A program made the translations under genes and the position numbers. From positions 1 through 64,000 of the forward strand of contig NZ_JAAXLJ010000011.1 of assembly GCF_012641075.1 (NCBI RefSeq): DNA of 64,000 nucleotides, read 5' to 3'. Positions 10,253 through 22,868 of the stretch are shown piece by piece. Origin of the DNA: Secundilactobacillus angelensis (GTDB taxonomy: Bacteria > Bacillota > Bacilli > Lactobacillales > Lactobacillaceae). The notes beneath the pieces are model-generated. The model did not search any database, had not been told where the DNA came from, and saw only the letters and a list, made by a program, of their open reading frames with translations. Every line of letters begins with the position of its first letter. The stretch's first letter is position 1.

Positions 10253-10440
10253 AGTCTTCCGAATGGATTACTCACAGAATATTATTCTACCAAAGTTCCT
10301 ACAAAAGTGCAATGTTATTCTAAATTTAGATTACCAGCAGCGAAACAGTCACCTCACAATACTGCTACTGTAATCATTCTTTTGGCAATTATTTTTAAAC
10401 TAACCTGACAAGAGATGGTGGTTATACTTCTAACTACGCA

Positions 10441-10470
10441 AAAAGAACGGCAATAATTGCCGTTCTTTTA
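10441..10470 (-). terminator. gyrA terminator
   Basis: AAAAGAACGGCAA/TTGCCGTTCTTTT is a perfect stem with T tracts just after the gyrA stop. Confidence 0.92.
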
Positions 10471-10481
10471 AATATTGCATT

Positions 10482-13070
10482 TTATTCATTGTCGTTGTTG
10501 TCATCATCGTTATCAGCAGAAGAATCAGAATTATCGTCATCATCCGTTGCCCGGTCAACTAACCGGTCCAATGAAGTATCGCCATCATTAGCTGAATCAG
10601 CCGAAGTAGCTTCTTCTGATTCATCTTCTGGCGCTTCTTTTTCAACAATTGCCATAGTGGCGACCTTAGCATCGTCATCTAAACGAATTAAGTGAACCCC
10701 TAAGGTTGCCCGACCAGTCTGGGAAACATTTTCCACACCAAACCGGATCATAACACCCTTATCTGTAATCAGCATAATATCTTCTTCACCAGTCACAGTG
10801 GTTAACCCAGCGAGCGGGCCATTCTTTTCGGTCACGTTGATGGTCTTAATACCCTTACCACCACGCCCCTTAATGGCATACTCACTAGCTGGGGTTTGTT
10901 TGCCGTAACCCTTTTCGGAAATGACAAAGACATTATCGTTCGGCTGTAAAATAGCTGAACCAACAACGTAATCATTGTCACGAAGACGAACGCCACGGAC
11001 ACCAGTTGCTGAACGACCCATAGACCGAACGTCGCTAGCCTTAAAGCTAACTGCGTAGCCGGAATGTGTCCCAATAATCATGCACTGTTCATCGTCAACG
11101 ATGGAGACATTGATTAATTCGTCATCATCCTTCAAGCTCAAGGCTTTCAGACCGTTGCTGCGAATATTGGAAAATTCACTTACGGGTGTTCGTTTAACAG
11201 TACCGTGCAGCGTCGTGAAGAACAAGTATTTCTCTTGGTCACCTGCAGCGTCAGACACGTTAATGACGGCTTGAATCTTCTCACCAGCTTCGATATTCAG
11301 TAAGTTGATCACTGGGATCCCCTTAGCTGAACGACCGTATTCAGGAATTTCGTAACCCTTCATCCGGTAAACCTTACCTGCGTTAGTAAAGAACAACAGC
11401 ACGTCATGGGTTGAAGTGGAAACCAAGTGCTCAATGAAGTCATCATCGTGGATACCCATCCCTTGAATCCCACGACCACCACGGTTTTGCGCCTTGAATT
11501 CAGACGTTGGCAACCGCTTGATATAGCCGTTGTGGGTCAAAGAAATCATCACGTTCTCTTCTTCGATCAAGTCTTCGTCTTCCAAACTCAAGACTTCACC
11601 AACCATCAATTCAGTCCGACGAGCATCACCGAATTTGTTTTGAATCTCCAGTAATTCTTGGTAGATGATCTGGTTTTGCTTATCTCTACTTGCTAAAATC
11701 TCTTGATATTCAGCAATCGATTTTTGCAGCTCCGCATACTCTTTTTCAACTTTATCTCGTTCCAGACCCGTCAGACGGACCAACCGCATATCCAAAATGG
11801 CTTGGGCTTGTTTGTCAGACAACGGGTAACGATCCATTAACTCATTCTTGGCAACTTCCGCTGTTTGAGAATTACGGATAATTGAAATAATTTCGTCAAT
11901 GTGATCAAGCGCAATCTGTAAACCTTCAAGAATATGAGCCCGAGCCTTGGCTTTTTTGAGTTCAAATTCAGTCCGGCGACGGATAACTTCCAGTTGATGA
12001 ACAAGATAGTACTGCAAAATCTCTTTTAGGCTCAAGATCTTAGGCGAACCATTAACGATGGCCAGCATGTTAAACCCAAATGAGGTTTGCATCATGGTCA
12101 TCTTGTAAAGGTTATTCAAGATAACCTCAGCGCTAGCATCACGCCGGACATCGACTACGATTCGCATCCCTTCACGGTCAGATTCATCGTTAACATCCGT
12201 AATACCTTCGATTCGCTTGTCCCGGGCGAGTTCAGCGATACGTTCAATTAAACGGGCCTTGTTGACCATATAGGGAATTTCAGTGGCAACAATCTTTTGC
12301 TTGCCGCTCTTATCCTCTTCAATTTCAACCTTAGCTCGTAAGGTAATAGTTCCCTTACCAGTTTCATAGGCCTTCCGAATACCGGATTTACCCATGACAA
12401 CACCACCGGTTGGAAAATCAGGTCCTGGTAACGCCTCCATCAAATCAGCAGTGGTCGCATCAGGATTTTTCATCAGAATGTGCAGTGCGCTAATCACTTC
12501 CGCCAAATTATGCGGTGGAATATTCGTCGCCATCCCAACAGCGATCCCAGAAGCACCGTTAACCAGTAAGTTAGGAAAACGCGCTGGCAATACGACGGGT
12601 TCCTTTTCAGTACCATCATAGTTTGGCTGATAATCGATGGTATCTTTGTTGATATCACGCAGCATTTCCATGGCAACCTTGCTTAATTTAGCTTCGGTAT
12701 ACCGCATGGCAGCTGCACCATCACCATCAACTGACCCGAAGTTACCGTGACCGTCAACTAACATGTAACGGTAACTGAAGTCTTGCGCCATACGAACCAT
12801 GGCTTCATAAATCGCAGAATCACCATGGGGGTGAAACTTACCCATAACATCCCCAACGATTCTGGCTGATTTCTTATATGGCTTATCAGGCGTAACCCCT
12901 AATTCACTCATCCCATACAGGATGCGTCGGTGAACTGGTTTTAGTCCATCACGAACGTCTGGCAGCGCACGAGCGACAATAACACTCATGGCATAGTCCA
13001 GAAATGATGTCCGCATGGTTTTCGCTAAATCGACATCGGTGATGCGACTTGGCAGTTCTTCATTCGCCAA
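10482..13070 (-). CDS. gyrA: DNA gyrase subunit A
   Basis: Breakage-reunion subunit of gyrase, which introduces negative supercoils into DNA with GyrB. The 862 residues contain the winged-helix/tower/coiled-coil core with catalytic Tyr at about 124 ([10 protein letters not shown]) and a C-terminal beta-pinwheel with the GyrA box RGGRGIQGM near 535. The quinolone-determining positions read Ser85 and Glu89 ([11 protein letters not shown]), with Ser at the usual wild-type position. The last about 45 residues are a long Asp/Asn/Ser-rich acidic tail. The gene follows gyrB by 83 nt on the same strand. Confidence 0.98.
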   Translation of the reverse strand: MANEELPSRITDVDLAKTMRTSFLDYAMSVIVARALPDVRDGLKPVHRRILYGMSELGVTPDKPYKKSARIVGDVMGKFHPHGDSAIYEAMVRMAQDFSYRYMLVDGHGNFGSVDGDGAAAMRYTEAKLSKVAMEMLRDINKDTIDYQPNYDGTEKEPVVLPARFPNLLVNGASGIAVGMATNIPPHNLAEVISALHILMKNPDATTADLMEALPGPDFPTGGVVMGKSGIRKAYETGKGTITLRAKVEIEEDKSGKQKIVATEIPYMVNKARLIERIAELARDKRIEGITDVNDESDREGMRIVVDVRRDASAEVILNNLYKMTMMQTSFGFNMLAIVNGSPKILSLKEILQYYLVHQLEVIRRRTEFELKKAKARAHILEGLQIALDHIDEIISIIRNSQTAEVAKNELMDRYPLSDKQAQAILDMRLVRLTGLERDKVEKEYAELQKSIAEYQEILASRDKQNQIIYQELLEIQNKFGDARRTELMVGEVLSLEDEDLIEEENVMISLTHNGYIKRLPTSEFKAQNRGGRGIQGMGIHDDDFIEHLVSTSTHDVLLFFTNAGKVYRMKGYEIPEYGRSAKGIPVINLLNIEAGEKIQAVINVSDAAGDQEKYLFFTTLHGTVKRTPVSEFSNIRSNGLKALSLKDDDELINVSIVDDEQCMIIGTHSGYAVSFKASDVRSMGRSATGVRGVRLRDNDYVVGSAILQPNDNVFVISEKGYGKQTPASEYAIKGRGGKGIKTINVTEKNGPLAGLTTVTGEEDIMLITDKGVMIRFGVENVSQTGRATLGVHLIRLDDDAKVATMAIVEKEAPEDESEEATSADSANDGDTSLDRLVDRATDDDDNSDSSADNDDDNNDNE

Positions 13071-13153
13071 ATTTAGTACCTCCCATAATGTATCACGGGT
13101 AACTCAACTACCCGCCAATCAGTGACCCCCAGCGAATCAACAAGCAATTCAAA

Positions 13154-15109
<1,956 letters not shown>

Positions 15110-15131
15110 TCACTCTAAATCCCTAAAATAA

Positions 15132-16250
15132 CTACTCATCAACCTGAATTTCACCATTGCTGATGTTAAATACCTTTGGTTGGTGAATTAATTTTTGTGC
15201 CACACCGCTTAAACTAGTAGTGGTCAAAAAAGTCTGAACCTTATCTTGAATCGCAGTTAACAGATGGGTTTGCCGACTGTCATCTAATTCTGACAACACA
15301 TCGTCCAGCAATAAAACCGGATATTCGCCTGTTTGCTCATGCATCAGATCGATCTCCGCCAGCTTCACGCTAAGTGCAGTTGTCCGTTGCTGTCCCTGGG
15401 AACCAAAACTGGAGACATCCTTATCGTTCACTAGAAACTTTAAGTCGTCCCGGTGCGGTCCAATCAGCGTTGTCCGTTGAAATAATTCCTTATCACGTCG
15501 CTGCTGATACAACCGCTTAAGCGCATCATAGACGTGCTGGGTATCGATTAGCTCATCATCTTGAACACTGGTTTCATAATGAAATGATAGTTTTTCCCGC
15601 TGTTGGGAAATTTCCTGATGAACCTGAGCTGCCCAGACTTCTAGGCGCTTTAATAACGTGACACGGGCACTAATAATCTCAGCACCATACGCGGCTAACT
15701 GATCAGACAAAACGTCCAGCAGCACCATATCTGACTGCTTTTTACTACCCAATTCTTTCAGATAACGGTTACGCTGCTTGAGAATCGTGCGGTATTGCGT
15801 CGTGTTATACAAATACTTATGACTCATCTGACCGAATTCCATGTCCATGAAACGGCGACGAACTTGCGGTGAACCTTTTACCAAGTTCAAATCTTCAGGG
15901 GCAAATAAAATCACGTTTAATTGCCCGACGTAACCTGATAATTTGGCCTGTTCTAAATGGTTCACCTTAGCTTTTTTGCCATGTTTAGATAAATCGAGTT
16001 CTAGCGGCGTTACACCACCATGTTTTTGTACGCGACCTTGTACCTGTGCGGCTTCAGCTTGCCAGCCAATCAACTCACGATCATTACTGGTCCGGTGACT
16101 GCGGGCTAAAGCCAAGAAATAGATAGCTTCCAGCAAATTCGTCTTACCCTGTGCGTTTTCGCCAATTAAGACGTTAACACCCGGACCAAACGACACCGTT
16201 AAATCCTGGTAATTGCGAAAATGTCGCAACCTTAATTTTTCTAGTTTCAT
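15132..16250 (-). CDS. recF: DNA replication and repair protein RecF
   Basis: SMC-like ATPase that helps load RecA at single-strand gaps and supports stalled forks. Features in the 372 residues: Walker [10 protein letters not shown] at about 32-40, a signature motif [16 protein letters not shown] near 300, and Walker [12 protein letters not shown] near 330. It starts 4 nt after yaaA, so the two are translationally linked. Confidence 0.97.
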   Translation of the reverse strand: MKLEKLRLRHFRNYQDLTVSFGPGVNVLIGENAQGKTNLLEAIYFLALARSHRTSNDRELIGWQAEAAQVQGRVQKHGGVTPLELDLSKHGKKAKVNHLEQAKLSGYVGQLNVILFAPEDLNLVKGSPQVRRRFMDMEFGQMSHKYLYNTTQYRTILKQRNRYLKELGSKKQSDMVLLDVLSDQLAAYGAEIISARVTLLKRLEVWAAQVHQEISQQREKLSFHYETSVQDDELIDTQHVYDALKRLYQQRRDKELFQRTTLIGPHRDDLKFLVNDKDVSSFGSQGQQRTTALSVKLAEIDLMHEQTGEYPVLLLDDVLSELDDSRQTHLLTAIQDKVQTFLTTTSLSGVAQKLIHQPKVFNISNGEIQVDE

Positions 16251-16254
16251 AAGC

Positions 16255-16500
16255 TTATTCAGCCTGATTTAAGCGAATAAAAAACAGCCCGACATCTTTG
16301 ACATCGACCGTATCTCCTGGATATAGTTTTCGTCCGCGCCGATCATCCGGCTCATCATTAACCTCAACGGCATGTTCCTTCAGATACCACTTTGCTTGAC
16401 CACCTGAACCAATGATTGCTTCCTCTTTGAGCAATTGGCCCAACGTGATAAAGGGTGGTTCAATGAAAACTTCCTTTTTCACGGCTTCACCCACCTTCAT
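16255..16500 (-). CDS. yaaA: S4-domain RNA-binding protein YaaA
   Basis: Small S4-fold protein of 81 residues, always found between dnaN and recF in Firmicutes and thought to act in ribosome or RNA metabolism; its exact role is not established. The S4 signature is visible as [23 protein letters not shown] and [17 protein letters not shown]. It is 4 nt upstream of recF. A strong terminator after dnaN separates it from that gene, so yaaA-recF-gyrB-gyrA must have its own promoter in 16501-16776. Confidence 0.93.
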   Translation of the reverse strand: MKVGEAVKKEVFIEPPFITLGQLLKEEAIIGSGGQAKWYLKEHAVEVNDEPDDRRGRKLYPGDTVDVKDVGLFFIRLNQAE

Positions 16501-16776
16501 TTTCTCTTATAATTATACGCTTTTTGAAGGTAAAAGTATAGTTTCTGTTTCATTTTAAGCCATTTAAGCGATTTTTTATATTCATAAGGTATTTTGCCAT
16601 AATTCGGTCAAAAACGCTTAGAGCTTAAAAATAACGTTTTACAGCTAAATTGGTCAAAAAGGGTTAAAATTAGAAATTCTTTTGTGAAAAGAGCGGAATT
16701 AAGCAACGTTTCCTGCCTAAAAAACCAAAATTCATTAAAAATGACAATGGATTAGCTAACGAAACGTTAGCTACCA
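16501..16776. other. AT-rich gap between dnaN terminator and yaaA
   Basis: No gene is visible. The stretch contains a short direct repeat (TTCGGTCAAAAACG and TTGGTCAAAAAGGG, near 16603 and 16651) and must hold the yaaA promoter, but I could not assign a convincing -35/-10 pair. Confidence 0.4.
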
Positions 16777-16816
16777 AAAAACGCCGACTCAACTTGAATG
16801 CTGAGTCGGCGTTTAA
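16777..16816 (-). terminator. dnaN terminator
   Basis: AACGCCGACTCA/TGAGTCGGCGTT stem with a T tract on the minus strand, between dnaN and yaaA. Confidence 0.92.
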
Positions 16817-16831
16817 CGTGATTTATCTCAA

Positions 16832-17971
16832 TTAAAAAGTTCTGACTGGTGTGATCAGCTGAATGAAATTATCTTTGTCTTCAGTTGGTACCAGCGTAAA
16901 TGGTCGCAATGGTGACGTAAAGGAAATTGTGATTACCGCCGCACCAAAGGAACGCAGAGCATCTTTCATGTAATCCGGATTAAAGGAAATTTCCAGTTCA
17001 TCGCCGTCCATCTCACTAGGGGTCAACGCTTCTTCAACGTTACCAACATCAGGAGAGTTACCAAAGATCTTAGCGTTGTTATTAGCTGGATCCAAGGTTA
17101 ACTTAACCACGTTATTCCGTGATTCATGTGACAGGAGTGAAGCACGTTCGATTGCTGAAAGGAGACCTTTAGCATCGAATTCAGCACTAGTTGTGGATTC
17201 ATTTGGGATCAACCGTGAAGTGTCTGGGTAATTGCCTTCCAGTAGGCGTGAGTAAAACATAGTGTCGCCAATGGTAAACAGCACTTGGTTTTCTGATAAG
17301 CGCATCTCCACATCAGGATTATCATCACCGATCATCCGTGATAATTCGGTTAAACTCTTACCGGGAATAATCACATCGTAAGTAGCGGATGCAGCGGAAG
17401 GTAATTCAATCTTTCGTTGGCTTAATCGATGACTGTCAGTAGCGACGGCCAACAGTTGGTTGTCGACTAACGTAAAGTGAACACCGGTCAAAATTGGTCG
17501 ACTTTCTTGATTAGATACGGCAATAACAGTTTGATTGATAAGTTCGCTGAAAACATCACCAGTTAATGTGATGGCATCGCTGGCGTCAATTTCTGGTAAA
17601 TGAGGATAGTTGTTGGCGTCCAAACCATTAATAGTAAAAGAGGCAGAACCTGAAGTGATCTCAGTTTGAAACCCTTCAGTAACATCTAACGTCATGTTGT
17701 CTTCTGGTAATCGCTTAACAATGTCGCTGAAGAAACGGGCAGGTAACACAATGGCACCAGGATTTTGAATGGCCAGCTGGTTGTCCGGGTTATCCGCATG
17801 AATCAAGGTTTCAATGGAAATATCGGCGTCTGAACCAGTTAACGTTAAACCAGAATCGTCAGCAGATAATTTTAAACCTGTCAATATAGGGATAGTCGTT
17901 TTTGAAGAAATGGCACGTTGAACGTTATTGAGTTCTTTGATGAACGCTGCACGATTAATTGTAAATTTCAT
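16832..17971 (-). CDS. dnaN: DNA polymerase III beta sliding clamp
   Basis: Ring-shaped processivity clamp that tethers polymerase III and many repair proteins to DNA. The 379-residue length and the three tandem clamp folds are typical, with the opening MKFTINRAAFIKELNNVQRAI, the ANNYPHLPEI segment and the final LITPVRTF. The ATG at 17971 follows AAGGAGTACC. A dense DnaA-box cluster fills the gap to dnaA. Confidence 0.97.
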   Translation of the reverse strand: MKFTINRAAFIKELNNVQRAISSKTTIPILTGLKLSADDSGLTLTGSDADISIETLIHADNPDNQLAIQNPGAIVLPARFFSDIVKRLPEDNMTLDVTEGFQTEITSGSASFTINGLDANNYPHLPEIDASDAITLTGDVFSELINQTVIAVSNQESRPILTGVHFTLVDNQLLAVATDSHRLSQRKIELPSAASATYDVIIPGKSLTELSRMIGDDNPDVEMRLSENQVLFTIGDTMFYSRLLEGNYPDTSRLIPNESTTSAEFDAKGLLSAIERASLLSHESRNNVVKLTLDPANNNAKIFGNSPDVGNVEEALTPSEMDGDELEISFNPDYMKDALRSFGAAVITISFTSPLRPFTLVPTEDKDNFIQLITPVRTF

Positions 17972-18034
17972 GATCGGTACTCCTTATAATCCATAATATA
18001 AATAAAAGAATAGTAATAGTAGGGCGGTGGAAAC

Positions 18035-18117
18035 TGTGGATAAGTTAGCGTAACACTTGAAAGATATAAGTTATGCACATGTGGATAACTTGTGCATAAC
18101 TTTTTGAGTTTTCCACA
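18035..18117. other. oriC: DnaA-box cluster in the dnaA-dnaN gap (second origin lobe)
   Basis: Five DnaA-type 9-mers in 83 bp: TGTGGATAA (18035-18043), TTATGCACA (18071-18079), TGTGGATAA (18080-18088), TGTGCATAA (18091-18099) and TTTTCCACA (18109-18117). Three adjoin almost directly and alternate in direction. In Bacillus a cluster at this position forms the second half of a bipartite origin; the same role is inferred here. Confidence 0.85.
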
Positions 18118-18219
18118 TCTTGCCCTTTGAAGTCTTATCTATCATAGCCTATTCGTACCAGTAAAAAAAGTAGCCGACTTGAGACTTGAATCAAATCGAT
18201 TACTTTTTACTAGTAAGGA

Positions 18220-19557
18220 CTACCTTTCGATTTCAGTTTTGAGATTCGTAATTTCAGATTGCAGATCGCTGTCTGTCTTTAAAGCATCAGCGATTTTATC
18301 GTAGGCGTGAATCACAGTAGTGTGATCTTTGCCGCCGAACTCGTTGCCGATTTTTGGTAATGAACTGTCCGTCATTTCCCGTGACAAGTACATGGCAATT
18401 TGTCTCGGCATCACGATGGTCTTCATCCGCTTCTTACCCTTTAAGTCCGCTAATGACACGTGATAGTACTTGGCGACCTTTTCTTGAATAAGTGGAATCG
18501 TCAATTCACTAGAGCGCCGGTCGAGTTTTAAACTCTTTAAAGAGCTGGCAACCAACTCAGTCGTGATCGGCTGATGCACCATCTTAGAATAGGCATGAAC
18601 CCGGGCTAAAGCACCTTCAAGCTCACGGACGTTAGAGTCAATCCGACTGGCAATATAGCTTAAAGTTTCATCTGGGATGGCAATGTTATCAGCTTCCGCC
18701 TTATTTCGTAGAATGGCGATCCGAGTTTCCAGATCTGGCGGAGTAATATCTACCGATAATCCCCAGGCAAAACGTGATACTAATCGATCCTGTAACTTGG
18801 GGATTTCATTTGGTAAACGATCTGACGTTAAAACGATTTGTTTACCATCATCATGCAGATCGTTAAAAGTATGGAAGAACTCTTCTTGAGTTCCTTCCTT
18901 ATCAGCAAAAAACTGAATATCGTCTACTAATAGTAGGTCGACGCTACGATATTCTTCACGGAATTGATCCTGTGTTTTAGATTGGATTGCGGTAATGAAG
19001 TCGTTCGTGAACGCCTCACTAGTCACGTATTTGACCTTAGTATTCGGATCGTCGGCCAACATCTTGTTACCAATGGCATGCATCAAGTGGGTTTTCCCTA
19101 ATCCCACACCACCATAGAAGAATAGTGGGTTGTACATCACACCGGGTTCCTCGGAGACTACCAGTGCAGCAGCATGAGCCATCTGATTTCCTTTACCAAT
19201 AACAAAAGTGTCAAAGGTGTACTTTGGATTCAGCTTAGCACTTTGGCTAAAGGGGGCAGATGCTGTTGCGGGGTGTTCAAGTGTGGATACCTGGGAGCTA
19301 TTATCGTCTTTATCAGCGACAATAAAAACTGGCTGAATATCCTCTTGGGCATATTCATAGGCCAGTTCAACTAACGGTTGGGTTAAGTTGCGTTGCCAAT
19401 AGTCACGATGTAACTCCGATGGTAGCTTGATTGTCAGACGATTGTTGGTTAACTTAACGGGCTCTGCAGATGAGATCCACGTTTTAAAAGCAGTAGGGGC
19501 GATTTTTTCTTGGAAACCGTCTTTGATTTCACCCCAAAGCGTGTCTAAATCAAGCAC
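18220..19557 (-). CDS. dnaA: Chromosomal replication initiator protein DnaA
   Basis: AAA+ ATPase that binds DnaA boxes and melts the origin. The 445 residues show domain I (about 1-80), a short linker domain II (about 82-105), the AAA+ domain with Walker [10 protein letters not shown] at about 149-157 and Walker [10 protein letters not shown] near 208, and domain IV with the DNA-binding signature [12 protein letters not shown] near the C-terminus. It is flanked on both sides by DnaA boxes, suggesting autoregulation. The ATG at 19557 has an AGGAAGA-type site. Confidence 0.98.
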   Translation of the reverse strand: MLDLDTLWGEIKDGFQEKIAPTAFKTWISSAEPVKLTNNRLTIKLPSELHRDYWQRNLTQPLVELAYEYAQEDIQPVFIVADKDDNSSQVSTLEHPATASAPFSQSAKLNPKYTFDTFVIGKGNQMAHAAALVVSEEPGVMYNPLFFYGGVGLGKTHLMHAIGNKMLADDPNTKVKYVTSEAFTNDFITAIQSKTQDQFREEYRSVDLLLVDDIQFFADKEGTQEEFFHTFNDLHDDGKQIVLTSDRLPNEIPKLQDRLVSRFAWGLSVDITPPDLETRIAILRNKAEADNIAIPDETLSYIASRIDSNVRELEGALARVHAYSKMVHQPITTELVASSLKSLKLDRRSSELTIPLIQEKVAKYYHVSLADLKGKKRMKTIVMPRQIAMYLSREMTDSSLPKIGNEFGGKDHTTVIHAYDKIADALKTDSDLQSEITNLKTEIER

Positions 19558-20039
19558 TTTTCTTCCTCCCCGTATTAAATTGATAAATTCAGTTTAGCAT
19601 GCTGTAAAAAAGTTTTCCACAGCCTTTTGAACTTGTGGATAATTGTTTCACAGGCAGGAATAAAGTTTTCCACAAGGGTGTGTATAAGTCTAAAGAGTTC
19701 TCTGTGAAACATTTTTATCCACAGGTAGATGTGTAAAACAAATACTGATATACCGGGTGTTTCACAAGTTCGTCCCCAGAATTAACAGGGATGAAATCTT
19801 GAGAAACCACAGCCTGTGGACTAGTGGATAACTCTGTTAAAAAGGGCGTGAAATAAATTTAAAATCAACAGGTTATCCACAGCCCTAAATCATGAAACAA
19901 ATTTTGTTCGCGATAAAAAAAGCAGTCTTTTTCAAATTTGCTCTTTGATGTTGGCGCTAGATATGCTATTATATTTTAGAAATGCATTTAGAGATGTAAA
20001 TAATGGCTTCATGCCTGAAGATCAGGAGGTGTAAGTTTT
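19558..20039. other. oriC: Replication origin oriC, main DnaA-box cluster and unwinding region
   Basis: This 482-bp gap between the divergent dnaA and rpmH genes holds at least seven DnaA-type boxes: TTTTCCACA (19613-19621, 19666-19674), TGTGGATAA (19634-19642), TGTGTATAA (19679-19687), TTATCCACA (19715-19723, 19873-19881) and AGTGGATAA (19823-19831). AT-rich tracts around 19835-19870 and 19900-19940 are candidate unwinding elements. The rpmH promoter is TTGATG (19945-19950), 16-nt spacer, TATTAT (19967-19972). Confidence 0.93.
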
Positions 20040-20174
20040 ATGAAGCGCACATACCAACCTAAGAAGCGTCACCGTTCACGCGTGCACGGTTTCCGTAAGC
20101 GGATGAGCACGAGCAATGGCCGTAAGGTTTTAGCACGTCGTCGTCAACGAGGTAGAAAAGTTCTGTCTGCATAG
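20040..20174 (+). CDS. rpmH: 50S ribosomal protein L34
   Basis: Smallest large-subunit protein, 44 residues, very basic, with the diagnostic start [19 protein letters not shown] and an Arg-rich C-terminus ending KVLSA. The ATG at 20040 follows AGGAGGTGTAAG. It is the first rightward gene beyond oriC, followed by a short terminator and then rnpA, an order conserved in nearly all Firmicutes. Confidence 0.98.
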   Translation: MKRTYQPKKRHRSRVHGFRKRMSTSNGRKVLARRRQRGRKVLSA

Positions 20175-20200
20175 ACCACTGACCAATCAGTGGTCTTTTA
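20173..20200 (+). terminator. Terminator or attenuator between rpmH and rnpA
   Basis: AGACCACTGA/TCAGTGGTCT with a 4-nt loop, followed by TTTATTTTT. It probably sets the high rpmH to low rnpA expression ratio. Confidence 0.85.
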
Positions 20201-20248
20201 TTTTTATATTGTAAAAATAAAGTTGAGTGGACGTTTTGGAGATGCAAT

Positions 20249-20611
20249 ATGCGAAAATCTTACCGCGTCAAAAAAGAGGCTGAATTTCAAGAAGTCTTTG
20301 AAGCACGGCAATCGGTAGCGAATCGTCAATTTGTCATTTACCGAATGGATCGAAAAAACCAACCTCATTTTCGGGTTGGCATTTCAGTAGGTAAAAAAAT
20401 TGGCAACGCTGTTCATCGAAACTGGGTCAAACGCCGTATCCGGCAGTCGCTGACGGAGTTAAAACCCTATCTCAAACAAGACGTTGATTTTTTGGTGATT
20501 GCCAGACCATCAACGTCAGAAATGCCAATGCCGGAAATTAAAGCCCACTTGGTTCATGTTTTGAAACTTGCAAAATTGCTTGATAACGATTATAGCGAGG
20601 AAGACCAGTGA
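20249..20611 (+). CDS. rnpA: Ribonuclease P protein component
   Basis: Protein subunit of RNase P, which trims the 5' leader from precursor tRNAs with the catalytic RNA. It is 120 residues long, with the family signature [12 protein letters not shown] near 55-66 (the usual RNRxKRxxR motif with one substitution) and the opening [17 protein letters not shown]. Its last codons overlap yidC by 4 nt (20608-20611), so the two are coupled. Confidence 0.96.
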   Translation: MRKSYRVKKEAEFQEVFEARQSVANRQFVIYRMDRKNQPHFRVGISVGKKIGNAVHRNWVKRRIRQSLTELKPYLKQDVDFLVIARPSTSEMPMPEIKAHLVHVLKLAKLLDNDYSEEDQ

Positions 20612-21441
20612 AAAAATTAAAGCGATTAATAACGATGTTTGGCATCGTTGGTCTGTCAGTTCTTCTGACAGCGTGTGGTACTCAGCCAATTACTGAACAT
20701 AGCACAGGGTTTTGGGATGGCGTTGTCTTATTAAACTTCTCCCGAGCCATTATTTGGTTAGCCCATGTGTTTGGCGGGTACGGTATGGGGATCATCGTCT
20801 TTACCATTATTGTGCGGATCATTATCTTACCTTTGATGGTTTTCCAGACACGCAGTATGCGAAAGACCCAAGAGATCCAACCACAGTTAAAGGCATTGCA
20901 AAAAAAGTATTCATCTCGTGATCAGGAAACGATGGCTAAGTTACGCGAGGAGCAACAAAAGCTCTATAGCGAAGCAGGTGTCAATCCAGTTGCTGGATGT
21001 TTACCAATGGTTGTGCAATTGCCAATTATCTGGGCATTGTACCAAGCTATTTTTCGGACTGACGTTTTGCGGTCCGGTCATTTCTTATGGTTGCAGTTGG
21101 GTGCAAGAGATCCTTATTTGATCTTACCTATCTTAGCTGCCATCTTTACCTTTTTAAGTTCATGGCTCATGATGAAGGGTCAACCAGAGTCTAATACCAT
21201 GACAACTATGATGACGGTAACCACACCAGTGATTATCTTCATCACCGCGTTAAGCTTACCAAGTGCACTTTCGCTTTACTGGGTAATTACCAACGCGTTC
21301 CAAGTAGGCCAAACCTTGGTTATTCAAAATCCTTGGAAGATCCGTCGGGAACGTGAGCAAAAGAACCGGGAACAGCGAGAACGTGAACGGCAAGTTAGAA
21401 AGGCTGTTCGGCGTGCTAAGCAGTCTCGTCGTAAGAAGTAG
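20608..21441 (+). CDS. yidC: Membrane protein insertase YidC (SpoIIIJ/OxaA type)
   Basis: Inserts and folds membrane proteins alone or with the Sec translocon. The 277-residue lipoprotein form typical of Gram-positives has a signal with lipobox LLTACG (Cys at about 23), then five membrane segments starting near residue 48, and a strongly basic C-terminal tail (about 245-277) that can contact the ribosome. It overlaps rnpA by 4 nt and ends at a terminator before jag. Confidence 0.95.
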   Translation: MKKLKRLITMFGIVGLSVLLTACGTQPITEHSTGFWDGVVLLNFSRAIIWLAHVFGGYGMGIIVFTIIVRIIILPLMVFQTRSMRKTQEIQPQLKALQKKYSSRDQETMAKLREEQQKLYSEAGVNPVAGCLPMVVQLPIIWALYQAIFRTDVLRSGHFLWLQLGARDPYLILPILAAIFTFLSSWLMMKGQPESNTMTTMMTVTTPVIIFITALSLPSALSLYWVITNAFQVGQTLVIQNPWKIRREREQKNREQRERERQVRKAVRRAKQSRRKK

Positions 21442-21470
21442 ACAGTCAAACCTTTAAAAGACGAATAACG

Positions 21471-21507
21471 AATCTCAGAGTGGTATTGCTGCTCTGAGAT
21501 TTTTTTG
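21471..21507 (+). terminator. yidC terminator
   Basis: AATCTCAGAG/CTCTGAGATT stem with an 11-nt loop followed by seven T. Confidence 0.92.
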
Positions 21508-21633
21508 TGGGTTTTTATTCTTTAAAAGCCGATTTTGTTAAATTGTAATATTACCATTTACAAAACCAGTCAAATCCTTGCCTTGTGCATGCTATACTAA
21601 TAACAAGTAGTTTTATTGAAGGGAGAAACAGTC

Positions 21634-22395
21634 ATGACTTTATACACCAGCGAGACCGTTGAAGATGCGATTCAACAAGCACTCCAACAACTTCAGCTCG
21701 ATAGATCTCAAGTGGAGGTGACCGTACTTACTAAGCCGCGTAAGGGTTTTTTAGGTATTGGTGCTCGAAAAGCCAGCGTTGAGGTTAAGCCAGCTGTTAT
21801 GAATAATCAGGAAGCAGTCGCGCGAACAGATGAGGCTGGAGATTCATCTGTTGCACAAACGGCGACAACTGATTCGGTGTCTAATGAACAGACACAATTA
21901 GTGGGAGAAACAACGGAGGGGCCAACGGTTGATCGGCAGGCTGAATATCAGCAAGTTGCAGTTGAGCTCAATCAGTATTTAGGTGAGATTATCAAGCAGC
22001 TAGGCATTGACGCTACTAGTCAAGTTGACATGAAACACCGGCATGTCACCATTAACTTTGAAACGGAACAAGAGGGTCTGCTAATTGGTAAGCATGGTCG
22101 AACAATCAATGCTTTACAGAGTCTGGCTCAGGTTTATTTGAATCACAAACGCTTTTCAAAGCTAGAAGTCACACTGGACGTTGCCAGTTATCGCGAACGC
22201 CGGGAAGAGACCCTGACTCGGTTGGCTGAAAATATGGCTCGCGAGGTGGTGGCGACTGGAAAACCTGTGTATCTAGATCCGATGCCTTCTTTTGAACGGA
22301 AGCAAATCCACAGCGTATTAGCGGAAAACGAACACGTGATGACTTATTCGGCGGGAACGGAGCCGAAGCGAGCGGTAGTGATTACGTTAAAATAG
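21634..22395 (+). CDS. jag: RNA-binding protein Jag/KhpB (Jag_N, KH and R3H domains)
   Basis: RNA-binding protein linked in related bacteria to control of cell elongation and to small-RNA binding together with KhpA. From the ATG at 21634, which follows AAGGGAGAAACAGTC, it has 253 residues: a Jag_N domain (about 1-50, with the KPRKGFLGIGARKA motif), a variable acidic linker, a KH domain containing LLIGKHGRTINALQ near 150, and an R3H domain near 195-253 (YRERREETL, with the R3H-like RKQIHSVLAE). A TTG at 21616 is possible but sits upstream of the ribosome-binding site and is rejected. No ordinary terminator follows; a family B repeat abuts the stop. Confidence 0.94.
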   Translation: MTLYTSETVEDAIQQALQQLQLDRSQVEVTVLTKPRKGFLGIGARKASVEVKPAVMNNQEAVARTDEAGDSSVAQTATTDSVSNEQTQLVGETTEGPTVDRQAEYQQVAVELNQYLGEIIKQLGIDATSQVDMKHRHVTINFETEQEGLLIGKHGRTINALQSLAQVYLNHKRFSKLEVTLDVASYRERREETLTRLAENMAREVVATGKPVYLDPMPSFERKQIHSVLAENEHVMTYSAGTEPKRAVVITLK

Positions 22396-22505
22396 GTGCG
22401 TAAAAAGCGTTCAGGGAGTGAAGCGTAAGGGGACTAGTAGTGTAAGCCATGGGCTTGGGCTTAGACTACTAGTCCCCTTACGTGCAACTCCCTGCTTTTT
22501 GAAGC
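22396..22505 (+). repeat. Family B hairpin repeat, copy B1 (after jag)
   Basis: Begins directly after the jag stop in the sense direction. Nested arms: AAAAAGC/GCTTTTT, CAGGGAGT/ACTCCCTG, then TAAGGGGACTAGTAGT/ACTACTAGTCCCCTTA and TAAGCC/GGGCTTA around the loop ATGGGCTT. Asymmetric bulges sit at the same positions as in the other copies. Lacks a T tract. Confidence 0.8.
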
Positions 22506-22584
22506 CAGTTTAGGCTAGGTGAAAGGGAAGCAGGATGTCGGAGAAATTGGCAAGTTAGGTGCTTTCATTTTCTCTAGACTAATT

Positions 22585-22700
22585 GGGCTCCAACGAGCAG
22601 ACAGCTGCATGTAAGGTACTGTCCGGCACAGGCACGCCACAGTACGGCGCACCAATGCCGACAGTACCTTACACTCCGCTATCTTACCGCTCGTTTCCGC
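22585..22700 (-). repeat. Family B hairpin repeat, copy B2 (inverted)
   Basis: Reads on the minus strand as AACGAGC, GATAGCGGAGTGTAA, then the arm AAGGTACTGTC; the 3' half is GACAGTACCTT, ACATGCAGCTGTCT, GCTCGTT. The middle blocks equal those of the 44311 copy, while outermost and inner stems differ but still pair. It is the only B copy not in the sense direction behind a gene. Confidence 0.8.
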
Positions 22701-22711
22701 ACCTTTTTTCC

Positions 22712-22827
22712 TTGACACTCCCCCCATTCCAGTCTATTATGATACTTAATCATTCTTATCTTAAATAGATAAAGTAGTCAAAGTGCTTTATCCATGCTGT
22801 TAGGGGCATGGAGTCGGCACTTTTTTT
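22712..22827 (+). promoter_or_regulatory. mnmE promoter and leader attenuator-like hairpin
   Basis: TTGACA (22712-22717), a 17-nt spacer and TATTAT (22735-22740) form a near-consensus promoter. About 30 nt downstream, AAAGTGC/GCACTTT encloses TCCATGC/GCATGGA and is followed by seven T (22821-22827), a Rho-independent terminator shape lying inside the mnmE leader. Confidence 0.75.
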
Positions 22828-22868
22828 GTGCGTGAAAATATGAACAACTAATTAATGGAGGGATAAAT

